Positions 1 through 5,824 of a stretch of 9,008 bases of DNA are shown piece by piece (the stretch's first letter is position 1; the number at the start of each line of letters is the position of its first letter). The notes beneath the pieces were generated by a model. That model did no database searches. It saw only the letters and a list, made by a program, of their open reading frames with translations, and was not told the origin of the DNA. The stretch is from an uncultured Sphingomonadales bacterium. GTDB lineage: Bacteria > Pseudomonadota > Alphaproteobacteria > Sphingomonadales > Sphingomonadaceae. Position numbers and translations under genes: made by a program. The stretch spans positions 1 through 9,008 of the forward strand of contig CAIWFP010000004.1 of the NCBI GenBank assembly GCA_903911985.1, written 5' to 3'.

Positions 1-175
1 GACCGATGGCGGCCTGAAAATCCGCACCCTGCGCCTGCCCGACGTCTTCCAGGACCACGACAGCCCCGACAAGCAATACGACACCGCAGGCCTCAACGCA
101 GCAGGCATCGTCGATGCCGTGTTGAAGGCCCTCAGGTGGAACGAGGCAAGCGTGGAAAAAGAGGTGAGGGATTGA
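1..175 (+). CDS. dxs: 1-deoxy-D-xylulose-5-phosphate synthase, C-terminal end (partial)
   Basis: This is the 3' end of a gene that begins before the window; the readable frame starts at base 2 and stops with TGA at 173-175, giving 57 residues. The segment GLKIRTLRLPDVFQDHDSP followed by KQYDTAGLNAAGIVDAVLKAL matches the pattern at the end of DXS proteins (a 'LPD.F..H..P...Y...GL.A..I...V...L' tail of the third transketolase-like domain). DXS condenses pyruvate and glyceraldehyde 3-phosphate to DXP, the first step of the MEP isoprenoid pathway, in the cytoplasm with thiamine diphosphate. The catalytic part is outside the window, so the call rests on the tail alone. Its place beside hopanoid genes fits a role in supplying farnesyl diphosphate. 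The last dozen residues (from about RWNEASVEK) look like an unconserved extension and overlap possible starts of the next gene. Confidence 0.78.
   Translation, partial: TDGGLKIRTLRLPDVFQDHDSPDKQYDTAGLNAAGIVDAVLKALRWNEASVEKEVRD
161..169 (+). promoter_or_regulatory. Ribosome binding site of the DUF2141 gene
   Basis: The purine-rich stretch GAGGTGAGG lies 5 bases before the ATG at 175, inside the last codons of the dxs-like gene. It favours the ATG at 175 over the in-frame GTG at 136, which has only a weaker GAAGG at 124-128. Confidence 0.55.
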
Positions 176-672
176 TGATGCTGGCCGCCCTCGTGGCGGA
201 ACTGGCGGCAATGGCCTCGGCCAATGCCGCGCCAGCCCCCGCGCCAGCCCTGGTTCCGCCATGGGCGCCAATCGTGGTGGAGGTGGCCAATGTCCGCAAT
301 GATCGCGGCGTGGTGCGGGTGTCCATCTGCCCGAAAGACCGGTTTCTGGCCGATTCCTGCCCATGGTCGGCCAATGCCCCGGCCCACGCCGGCACCACGC
401 GGGTGGTGATCGACCACGTGCCGCCCGGCGACTATGCCGCGCAGCTGTTCCACGATGAAAACAATAATGACGAGGTCGATCGCGGGATTTTCGGCATCCC
501 CAAGGAGGGCGTCGGCTTCTCGCGCGATTCCTTTACCGGATTTTCCTCACCAAAATGGCGCAACGCGGTCTTTGCCCATGGCGCCCAGCCGCAAACCATC
601 CAGCTCGATCTGCGCTATATGATGGGTCCCTCGGGGCCGCAGGCCTGGCGCAAGCGCCACCCCGGCGGCTAG
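175..672 (+). CDS. Secreted DUF2141 family protein
   Basis: The product has 165 residues with a hydrophobic N-terminus ending in Ala-rich sequence (cleavage plausible after ASANA, residue 18), then a Pro/Ala linker and a small beta-type domain. The family hallmark is the segment FHDENNNDEVDRGIFGIPKE at residues 92-111, followed by GVGFSRD. The DxNxNxxxD pattern resembles a calcium-binding EF-hand-type loop. C52 and C62 could form a disulfide in the periplasm. DUF2141 proteins have no settled function. The ATG overlaps the TGA of the upstream dxs-like gene by one base (TGATG), so the two are probably co-transcribed and translationally coupled. A GTG start at 136 would add 13 residues rich in Lys and Arg, which would give the signal peptide the positive N-region it otherwise lacks, so the start is uncertain. 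Proximity to hpnM suggests an envelope role tied to hopanoids; that is inference. Confidence 0.85.
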   Translation: MMLAALVAELAAMASANAAPAPAPALVPPWAPIVVEVANVRNDRGVVRVSICPKDRFLADSCPWSANAPAHAGTTRVVIDHVPPGDYAAQLFHDENNNDEVDRGIFGIPKEGVGFSRDSFTGFSSPKWRNAVFAHGAQPQTIQLDLRYMMGPSGPQAWRKRHPGG

Positions 673-677
673 CCGGG
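661..677. terminator. Small hairpin between the convergent DUF2141 gene and hpnM
   Basis: CCCGGC (661-666) pairs perfectly with GCCGGG (672-677) around a 5-base loop that contains the DUF2141 stop codon. A second weak pair, CCCC (683-686) with GGGG (694-697), follows over the hpnM stop. There is no T-run on either side, so intrinsic termination is unproven. The position between two converging stops, 14 bases apart, is the main argument. Confidence 0.3.
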
Positions 678-686
678 AGGCGCCCC

Positions 687-1307
687 TCAGCGCGGGGACG
701 CCGCGAGCCGGTTCAGCTTCACGATCAGCGCCGGCGCCCCGCCATTGGCCAGCACCGAGGCAAAATCCGAGCGCCGCGTTGCCAGCTGCGAGATATTGCT
801 GCGATAATAAACGTCGATGATTTTCCACTGCCCCCCGTTCGCGCGAAGGCGGTAGTTCAGCGGCTCGGTCCCGCCGCCGGGCGTGGTCAGGGTGGTGGAA
901 ACCTCCTTGTCCAGCCCGCGTGTCACGACTTGCGGCGACATGGTGAAACGCTCGCCCGACCAGCCATCGAAATTATGCGCATATTGGGCGATAGTCATGG
1001 CGCGAAAGGCGGTAATCAGCGCGGCCTGATCATGCGCGGTAAAGCTGAGCCACGCTGGCCCCACGGAAAAGCGCGTCATCAGCGGAATGTCGAAGCTGCG
1101 ATCCACCACCGGGGCGATCTGTCGCTCGCGCCCGGCCTGACCGGCGGCGGCACCGGCATGCATGATTTCGAGCAACCCGTTATCGAGCACCTCCACCGTG
1201 GCGAGAGCGGGATCGCTCGCTTGCGCGGCGGCGGGCACGGGGCATGCGACAAACGCGGTCATCGCCGAAAGGCTCAGGGACAGCAGCACGGGGAGAACTT
1301 TGCGCAT
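687..1307 (-). CDS. hpnM: Hopanoid-associated periplasmic protein HpnM (MlaC/Ttg2D family)
   Basis: The 206-residue product has a typical Sec signal: MRK, a Leu/Ser-rich hydrophobic core, and an Ala-rich end with cleavage likely near AQA (residues 28-30). A Cys at residue 22 sits in a poor lipobox context (FVAC). The mature part matches the toluene-tolerance Ttg2D/MlaC fold: a helical start, the DRSFDIPLMTRFSVGPAW segment, a helix ending in YAHNFDGWSGERF, and the late motif GGQWKIIDVYYRSNISQLAT, which fits the 'W.v.DV...g.S....YR..f' pattern. MlaC proteins carry lipids across the periplasm, and HpnM is the member found in hopanoid clusters, thought to help place hopanoids in the outer membrane. 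I chose the start at 1307 because GCAGGA lies 5 bases upstream; the ATG two codons earlier overlaps that site. It is divergent from hpnH and converges on the DUF2141 gene. Confidence 0.87.
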   Translation of the reverse strand: MRKVLPVLLSLSLSAMTAFVACPVPAAAQASDPALATVEVLDNGLLEIMHAGAAAGQAGRERQIAPVVDRSFDIPLMTRFSVGPAWLSFTAHDQAALITAFRAMTIAQYAHNFDGWSGERFTMSPQVVTRGLDKEVSTTLTTPGGGTEPLNYRLRANGGQWKIIDVYYRSNISQLATRRSDFASVLANGGAPALIVKLNRLAASPR

Positions 1308-1312
1308 AATCA

Positions 1313-1318
1313 TCCTGC
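1313..1318 (-). promoter_or_regulatory. Ribosome binding site of hpnM
   Basis: On the minus strand this reads GCAGGA, 5 bases before the ATG at 1305-1307. It overlaps the alternative ATG at 1311-1313, which is therefore unlikely to be used. Confidence 0.6.
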
Positions 1319-1335
1319 TTCATGATGGAGGCCGC

Positions 1336-1364
1336 CATTTAGAGCGCCCAACATGACAGCGCAA
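1336..1364 (-). promoter_or_regulatory. Weak candidate promoter for hpnM
   Basis: Read on the minus strand, TTGCGC (1359-1364) is followed after exactly 17 bases by TAAATG (1336-1341). Each hexamer matches only three of six consensus positions, so the support is mainly the spacing and the placement, about 30 bases before the hpnM start. The -35-like box touches the first 13-bp repeat. Confidence 0.2.
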
Positions 1365-1395
1365 TGAACATGGGCAATGAACATGGGCAATGAAC
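1361..1395 (+). repeat. 13-bp tandem repeat, two full copies and a partial third
   Basis: The unit GCAATGAACATGG occurs at 1361-1373 and 1374-1386, and its first nine bases recur at 1387-1395. A further GGGCAATGA appears at 1417-1425. The array sits in the divergent spacer close to hpnM and could be an operator or a replication-slippage product; the sequence alone does not decide. Confidence 0.85.
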
Positions 1396-1498
1396 CGGAG
1401 AAGCGGTGAACGGGTGGGGCAATGACCTGACCGCCCGTGCCCCCTCGCTGCGGGCGCGAAGAGATCACAGTGGCGCGACGCGCGATTCACCGCTAGAA

Positions 1499-1550
1499 GG
1501 CGCGCGATCCGGTTCGCCATCCGCGCGCCGGCAGGCCCAGAACCGGCGCG
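1499..1550 (+). promoter_or_regulatory. Overlapping, mutually exclusive hairpins in the hpnH leader
   Basis: GGCGCGCGAT (1499-1508) can pair with ATC-C-GCGCGCC (1519-1529) as a 10-bp stem with one bulged C. The right arm of that stem, extended as CGCGCCGG (1524-1531), can instead pair with CCGGCGCG (1543-1550) as a perfect 8-bp stem. The loop segment CCGGTTC (1509-1515) is also complementary to GAACCGG (1540-1546). The block ends 61 bases before the hpnH ATG. This is what an attenuator-like switch would look like, but GC-rich sequence produces such pairs by chance and no ligand-binding motif is recognised. Confidence 0.35.
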
Positions 1551-1598
1551 AATTGCTCGCGTCGGCGCCCCAAATCCGCCGCGAGCCCTTCGTGCCGG

Positions 1599-1605
1599 TA
1601 AGGAG
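1599..1605 (+). promoter_or_regulatory. Ribosome binding site of hpnH
   Basis: TAAGGAG lies 6 bases before the ATG at 1612. It is the strongest Shine-Dalgarno site in the window and fixes the hpnH start. Confidence 0.75.
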
Positions 1606-1611
1606 TTGTAG

Positions 1612-2787
1612 ATGTCCGTTCCGATTGCCACCGCCATCCGCATTGGCACCCATGCCGTGGTCAACCAGCTGAAGGGCGGCAAATATCCGCTGGTGCTGAT
1701 GCTGGAGCCGCTGCTGCGCTGCAACCTCGCCTGCCCCGGCTGCGGCAAGATCGACTATCCCGATGCCATCCTCAACCGCCGCCTGTCGGTGCAGCAGTGC
1801 CTGGATGCCATTGAGGAATGCGGCGCCCCCGCTGTCTCCATCGCTGGCGGCGAGCCGCTGCTGCATCGCGACATGGCCGAAATCGTGCGCGGCTACCTCG
1901 ACCGGAAAAAGTTCGTCATCCTGTGCACCAACGCCCTGCTGCTGAAAAAGAAGATCGACGAATACCAGCCCCACCCCTTCTTCACCTGGTCCATCCATCT
2001 CGATGGTGACCAGCAGGCCCACGACAAGGCCGTGGATCAGGAAGGCACCTATGATGTGGCGGTGGAAGCGATCCACATGGCCAAGGCGCGGGGCTTCCGC
2101 GTGCAGGTCAACTGCACCGTGTTCAACGACGCCAACCCCGAACGCATGGCCGCCTTCCTCGATTTGATGGCCAGCCTCGATGTCGAGGTGACGATCAGCC
2201 CGGGCTATGCCTACGAGCGCGCCGCCGATCAGGAACACTTCCTCACCCGCGAGAAGACCAAGAACCTGTTCCGCGACATTCTGCGCCGTGGCGCCGATGC
2301 CAAGGGCGCCAAAAAGGGCACCGGCGGCGGCAAGAAGTGGAAGTTCACCAACTCGCCGCTGTTCCTCGACTTCCTCGCTGGCAACCGCAGCTATGAATGC
2401 ACACCCTGGTCGATGCCGCTGCGCACCGTCTTCGGCTGGCAGAAGCCCTGCTATCTGGTGGGTGAAGGTTATGTCGAAACCTTCGCCGAACTGATGGAAG
2501 GCACCGACTGGGATCAGTACGGCGTCGGCAAATATGAAAAATGCGCCAATTGCATGGTGCATTGCGGCTTTGAAGGCACCGCCGCCGCCGAGGGCATCAG
2601 CCGCCCGTGGGAGTTCATCAAGGTGGGCATTACCGGCATCCGCACCGAAGGCCCGATGGCGCCCGACGTCGACCTGTCGCACCAGCGCCCGGCCGAAGAT
2701 GTCCACGCCACCCATGTCGAGCGCGAGATGGAAAAGATCCGCATCGAGGATCCCGAAGCCTATCGTCGCGCCACCCGCGCGGCGTGA
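1612..2787 (+). CDS. hpnH: Adenosylhopane synthase HpnH (radical SAM)
   Basis: HpnH is a B12-independent radical SAM enzyme that joins a 5'-deoxyadenosyl group to the hopane side chain, giving adenosylhopane, the first step of side-chain extension. The 391-residue protein carries the [4Fe-4S]/SAM motif CNLACPGC (C37, C41, C44), followed by GGEP (79-82) and a strand FVILCTNALL typical of the SAM barrel. The C-terminal part has the family cysteines in YECTPW (C263), KPCYLVGEGY (C280) and CANCMVHCGF (C311, C314, C318). Length and motif order agree with HpnH. A Lys/Gly-rich stretch at residues 227-243 looks longer than in homologues I recall. The gene is alone on the plus strand here, divergent from hpnM and convergent with the hpnC-G run, so it probably has its own promoter in the 304-base spacer. 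Confidence 0.97.
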   Translation: MSVPIATAIRIGTHAVVNQLKGGKYPLVLMLEPLLRCNLACPGCGKIDYPDAILNRRLSVQQCLDAIEECGAPAVSIAGGEPLLHRDMAEIVRGYLDRKKFVILCTNALLLKKKIDEYQPHPFFTWSIHLDGDQQAHDKAVDQEGTYDVAVEAIHMAKARGFRVQVNCTVFNDANPERMAAFLDLMASLDVEVTISPGYAYERAADQEHFLTREKTKNLFRDILRRGADAKGAKKGTGGGKKWKFTNSPLFLDFLAGNRSYECTPWSMPLRTVFGWQKPCYLVGEGYVETFAELMEGTDWDQYGVGKYEKCANCMVHCGFEGTAAAEGISRPWEFIKVGITGIRTEGPMAPDVDLSHQRPAEDVHATHVEREMEKIRIEDPEAYRRATRAA

Positions 2788-2832
2788 GGTTTGGTAAAGG
2801 GTTTCAGTGAAGGGTAAGGTCAAGCGATAGAA

Positions 2833-2852
2833 GCAGGGGACTCGTCCCCTGC
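2833..2852. terminator. Perfect hairpin 46 bases after hpnH
   Basis: GCAGGGGA (2833-2840) pairs with TCCCCTGC (2845-2852) around a CTCG tetraloop. The stem is strong and correctly placed to end the hpnH transcript, but the following bases are C-rich (ACCCCTTCCC) with no real T-run. It may protect the 3' end or act together with the hairpins further on. Confidence 0.45.
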
Positions 2853-2920
2853 ACCCCTTCCCGTCTCCCGGCGAGAGGTGGCGCGAGGGGCAGCCGCTTT
2901 GCCCAACACCACCCGCACCG

Positions 2921-2951
2921 CAGGCCTATAGCCGCTTCGCGGCGGGGCCTG
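2921..2951. repeat. Long inverted repeat in the hpnH-hpnG convergent spacer
   Basis: CAGGCC (2921-2926) pairs with GGCCTG (2946-2951), and inside it GCCGC (2931-2935) pairs with GCGGC (2939-2943) over a TTC loop, with an internal loop of TATA against GG. It could stop transcription from either side. No T-run follows. Confidence 0.45.
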
Positions 2952-2983
2952 ACGCCGAGAGAAGGTATTAACGCGGACAGCAA

Positions 2984-3030
2984 TGGGGGTTTGGGAGTGT
3001 AACACCCCCAAGACTTACGCTTAAATCTTG
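2984..3030. terminator. Pair of inverted repeats downstream of hpnG
   Basis: TGGGGGT (2984-2990) pairs with ACCCCCA (3004-3010). Directly beside it CAAGA (3009-3013) pairs with TCTTG (3026-3030), with a further TTA/TAA pair after one mismatch. They lie 14 to 60 bases past the hpnG stop, which reads leftwards, and so are placed to end the long minus-strand operon. The two stems share two bases and would compete slightly. Confidence 0.35.
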
Positions 3031-3043
3031 CTCACTCTCACGC

Positions 3044-3715
3044 TCAGCGCGCGTCGAAGCCCAGCCGCTCGCCGATGGCCTGCGCGCCCTTGCCCATCAT
3101 GCCATAGGCCTTGGCAAAGGACATCAGCGTGCGGGTAAAGCTGGGAATCTGGCCGGGCTGAATGGCCAGCGACCGCAGAACCGCACCGATATCGATGGAG
3201 CCATCAGGCCGCATCATGACATCCACTGCTGGTGGCAATGTAATGCCGGTCGTGTCCGACACGCAGCGCAGAATGGCGAAGGGAATACCGGCCCGCGCCG
3301 CCGCCTCGGCCACGATATGGCTTTCCATATCGACCACCAGCGCCGCGCTGCGGGCAGAGACATGCTCCTTGTCGTAAGGATCGGACAGCAGGCGCCCATC
3401 GGCCTGCACCGCGCCCAGCCTTGCGCCGGGAATGCGCGCCATCAACGCCTGTGCCCAGCCCGGGTCGCAGGAAGCCGGGAAGCTGCCGACCAGCCGTTTG
3501 CCGACCACCCAATCGCCCAATGACAGCGAACGATCAATCGCGCCGGCCATGCCAAAGCTGATGAAGCCGGCGGCGTCGGGGGCGAGTTCGTCAAGGCGCT
3601 GAGCCAGAGCGGCCTCATCGCCGCCCGCGCAGATGACCTCGACCCCGGCGTCGGCCAGAACCAGCCCCTCGCGCCGTGTGCCGGTAATAGCGATGACGGG
3701 CTTCACATGCCCCAT
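3044..3715 (-). CDS. hpnG: Adenosylhopane nucleosidase/phosphorylase HpnG
   Basis: HpnG belongs to the nucleoside phosphorylase (PNP/MTAN) superfamily and removes adenine from adenosylhopane, leading to ribosylhopane and then to bacteriohopanepolyols. The 223-residue product shows the superfamily landmarks: a first strand VIAITGTRREG (7-17), GMAGAID (55-61), the purine/ribose-binding segment VDMES (128-132), and RCVSDT (150-155) with the conserved acidic residue of the base pocket. The start at 3715 has GGAG (3724-3727 on the complement) 8 bases upstream and overlaps the end of shc by 13 bases, so translation is probably coupled. It is the last gene of the minus-strand run and directly follows the cyclase, in line with acting after it. 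Substrate is assigned from context; the fold alone would also fit other nucleosidases. Confidence 0.92.
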   Translation of the reverse strand: MGHVKPVIAITGTRREGLVLADAGVEVICAGGDEAALAQRLDELAPDAAGFISFGMAGAIDRSLSLGDWVVGKRLVGSFPASCDPGWAQALMARIPGARLGAVQADGRLLSDPYDKEHVSARSAALVVDMESHIVAEAAARAGIPFAILRCVSDTTGITLPPAVDVMMRPDGSIDIGAVLRSLAIQPGQIPSFTRTLMSFAKAYGMMGKGAQAIGERLGFDAR

Positions 3716-5688
3716 ACGACTCGCTCCGTGTTGGCAAGGCTCAGGTTACGGTATCGCGCCAAGGCCCAAAGGGGGAAATACCGCGGATATCCGTGATAAC
3801 GCAGATAGAACACCCGAGGAAATCCGCCACCGGTGTAGACTTCCTGCCCCCATAGCCCATCATCACCCTGATTGGCCACCAGCCATTCCATGCCGCGCGC
3901 CACTTCCGCCGATTTTGCTTCTCCTACCGCCATGAGGCCAAGTGTGGCCCAGGCCGTCTGACTGGCGGTTGAACGGAAAGCCTCATGCCCCTTGCGGTCG
4001 AGCGAATAGGAGGCGCAGCCCTCGCCCCAGCCGCCGTCCTCGTTCTGCACCGCCTTCAGCCATGCCACGGCGCGGGCCACCATCGGATGATCCGAGGCGA
4101 TCCCCGCCCGGCCGAGCGCGCAGAGCACCGACCATGTGCCATAGACATAGTTCACCCCCCAACGGCCAAACCAGCTGCCTTCCGCCTCCTGCTCCTTTTC
4201 CAGCCACGCCAGCGCCGCCTTCATGCGGGGCGAATCCACGGGCTCGCCCAACTGCGCCAGCATCGAGATGCACCGCGCCGAGACATCGGCCGTCGGCGGA
4301 TCGAGCAGGGCGCCATGGTCGGCAAAGGGCAGATTGTTGAGGAAATCCTTGTCGTTATCGGCATCGAAGGCGCCCCAGCCGCCGTCGTGGCTTTGCAGGC
4401 CCTCCACCCATTCGCGGCCGCGCGCAATGGCCCCGGAATTGTCGGAGCCATCGTCGCCCGCGCTTTCGGGCCCGCGCAAGGTCTCGGCGCGGTCCATCGC
4501 CATCACCACCACGGCGGTATCGTCAAGATCCGGGTAGTAATCATTGCCATACTGGAACGCCCAGCCACCGGGGCGCACGCCGGGGCGCTGATCGATCCAG
4601 TCGCCCGCGACATCCAGCACCTGACGCGGCCGCAGCCAGTCCAGCGCCTTGTGGGCCCGCTCCACCGCCTCGGGCGTGCCCACTTCCAGCATGGCATGGG
4701 CGGCCAGGGCCGTGTCCCACACTGGCGAAACGCAGGGCTGGCAATAGGCCTCATCCTCCTTGATGACGAGCAGCTTATCCACCGAGAGGCGGGCAATGGC
4801 GCGGGCCGGGTGCTCGGGCGGATAGCCCAGCAGATCATACATCATCACGCTGTTGGCCATGGCGGGATAGATGGCGCCGAGGCCATCCTCGCCGTTCAGC
4901 CGCTCTGTAACCCATGCCTCGCACAGGGCGATCGCCTTGGCCCGCAGCCGCTTGGGCCACCAGCCATCCACGCGCTTGAGCACCACATCGAGGGCGGCAA
5001 AGAACAGCTGCCAGCCCTTGTTGACATGGGTGGCCTGACTGGTGAGGCTGGCGGGCTTGCCGGAAAATAGCTCGTCCACCAACACGCCTTTGGCGTTTTT
5101 CGCCAGCGGCTTCAGCGTGCAGAGCACCAGCAGCGGCACCACCACCGTGCGCGCCCAATAGGAAAATTTGGTGAGGTGGACCGGGAACCAGCGCGGCGCC
5201 AGCATCAGCTCCGGCGGCAGGGTGGGCACCGCATCCCAGCTCCCCGCGCCAAACAGCGCCAGCTGGATGCGGGTGAAGACATTGCCCGCCTCGGCCCCGC
5301 CAGCGCGCAAAATGGCGGCACGGGCCCGGGCCATGTGGGGCGCGTCGATGTCATCGCCGATCATCTTGAGCGCATAATAGGCCTTGATGGTGGCACTGAT
5401 GTCGAAATCGCCATCATGGAACAGCGGCCAGCCATCATGCACGGCGGACTGGCGGCGGCGCAGATAGGTACCGATCCTGGCCTCCAGCGCATCATCCACC
5501 GGCTCGCCCAGAAATGCGCGCAGCAATACATATTCGGCCGGAATGGTGGCATCCGCCTCCAGCTCGTAAACCCAGTGGCCATCGGGCTTCTGCTCGGCGA
5601 ACAGGCCATTGGTGGCGCGGGTGATGGCGGCATCCACCACGTCACGCGGCGGGGTGGGGGCGATGCTGTCGAGAATGGCGGTCGTCAT
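3703..5688 (-). CDS. shc: Squalene-hopene cyclase
   Basis: This enzyme, also named HpnF, folds squalene into the pentacyclic hopene/hopanol in one protonation-started cascade and sits as a monotopic protein on the inner membrane. The 661-residue product has the acid motif DLDD at 387-390 (the third position, D389, corresponds to the proton donor) and several QW repeats, including QSHDGGW (432-438), QNEDGGWGE (548-556) and QGDDGLWG near 607. Also visible are WFGRWGVNYVYGTW (506-519) and the C-terminal GGGFPRVFYLRYHGYPRYFP. An ATG at 5686-5688 gives the usual length; a TTG nine codons earlier (5715) is possible but falls inside a palindrome. Its ribosome site is weak (GGGCGG). The 136-base gap from hpnE is the only large gap in the operon, so shc may have extra control. 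A Gly/Ser/Asp-rich stretch around 410-420 looks like a loop insertion. Confidence 0.98.
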   Translation of the reverse strand: MTTAILDSIAPTPPRDVVDAAITRATNGLFAEQKPDGHWVYELEADATIPAEYVLLRAFLGEPVDDALEARIGTYLRRRQSAVHDGWPLFHDGDFDISATIKAYYALKMIGDDIDAPHMARARAAILRAGGAEAGNVFTRIQLALFGAGSWDAVPTLPPELMLAPRWFPVHLTKFSYWARTVVVPLLVLCTLKPLAKNAKGVLVDELFSGKPASLTSQATHVNKGWQLFFAALDVVLKRVDGWWPKRLRAKAIALCEAWVTERLNGEDGLGAIYPAMANSVMMYDLLGYPPEHPARAIARLSVDKLLVIKEDEAYCQPCVSPVWDTALAAHAMLEVGTPEAVERAHKALDWLRPRQVLDVAGDWIDQRPGVRPGGWAFQYGNDYYPDLDDTAVVVMAMDRAETLRGPESAGDDGSDNSGAIARGREWVEGLQSHDGGWGAFDADNDKDFLNNLPFADHGALLDPPTADVSARCISMLAQLGEPVDSPRMKAALAWLEKEQEAEGSWFGRWGVNYVYGTWSVLCALGRAGIASDHPMVARAVAWLKAVQNEDGGWGEGCASYSLDRKGHEAFRSTASQTAWATLGLMAVGEAKSAEVARGMEWLVANQGDDGLWGQEVYTGGGFPRVFYLRYHGYPRYFPLWALARYRNLSLANTERVVWGM

Positions 5689-5824
5689 GTTTGCCGCCCA
5701 TAAAGCATCACGCAAAAAAGTGGGAACCCGTTTTTTGCATCAGCGTTGCGGCGACGCGCAACTGTCGCGCGGAAAGGCAAAAGCCCGGCATCATGCGCGA
5801 CCAACGACGCGCCGCCGCCGCTGA
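5689..5824 (-). other. hpnE-shc intergenic gap
   Basis: This 136-base stretch follows the hpnE stop and precedes the shc ATG. It contains the A/T-flanked palindrome at 5712-5738 and no gene I can support. A 28-codon frame beginning MMPGFCLSARQL reads across it and through the palindrome but has no sign of being a gene. Confidence 0.7.
5712..5738. repeat. A/T-flanked palindrome of a common alphaproteobacterial type
   Basis: GCAAAAAA (5712-5719) is the exact complement of TTTTTTGC (5731-5738), and the centre contains GGG-AA-CCC (5722-5729). On the minus strand a GC core is followed by six T residues, so it can act as an intrinsic terminator after hpnE. The core AAAGTGGGAACC..TTTT resembles a dispersed palindrome I recall from many alphaproteobacterial intergenic regions; copy number here cannot be judged from one window. 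Confidence 0.7.

Larger units (their letters stand above)
1308..1611. other. Divergent intergenic region between hpnM and hpnH
   Basis: These 304 bases separate the starts of two divergent genes and must hold both promoters. I see three structured parts: a weak promoter-like pair for hpnM, a 13-bp tandem repeat at 1361-1395, and a GC-rich block of overlapping inverted repeats at 1499-1550. No convincing promoter for hpnH was found. Open frames across the region are rich in Arg, Ser and Pro and look like chance. Confidence 0.8.

Noticed and set aside
555..1325. Plus-strand frame of 256 codons opposite hpnM
   Set aside because: Antisense shadow; the minus strand gives a clear signal peptide and the MlaC-type protein.
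1406..1672. Plus-strand frame of 88 codons with GTG start and GGAG five bases upstream, running into hpnH
   Set aside because: Composition is Arg/Ser/Pro-rich with no domain, and it overlaps the start of hpnH by 61 bases. A translated leader cannot be excluded, but there is no positive evidence of a protein.
1465..2823. Long minus-strand frame (452 codons) opposite hpnH
   Set aside because: It is the antisense shadow of hpnH in GC-rich codon usage: His/Gly/Ala-rich, no motifs. hpnH has a strong ribosome site and all family motifs.
3985..5070. Long plus-strand frame (361 codons) opposite shc
   Set aside because: Antisense shadow of the cyclase, rich in His, Arg and Gly, with no recognisable domain.
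5689..5715. TTG start at 5715 for shc, adding nine residues
   Set aside because: The codon lies within the palindrome and the ATG at 5688 already gives the usual cyclase length.
5711..5800. Short minus-strand frame in the hpnE-shc gap (28 codons)
   Set aside because: It reads through the palindrome, has no good ribosome site, and nothing in it resembles a known small protein.
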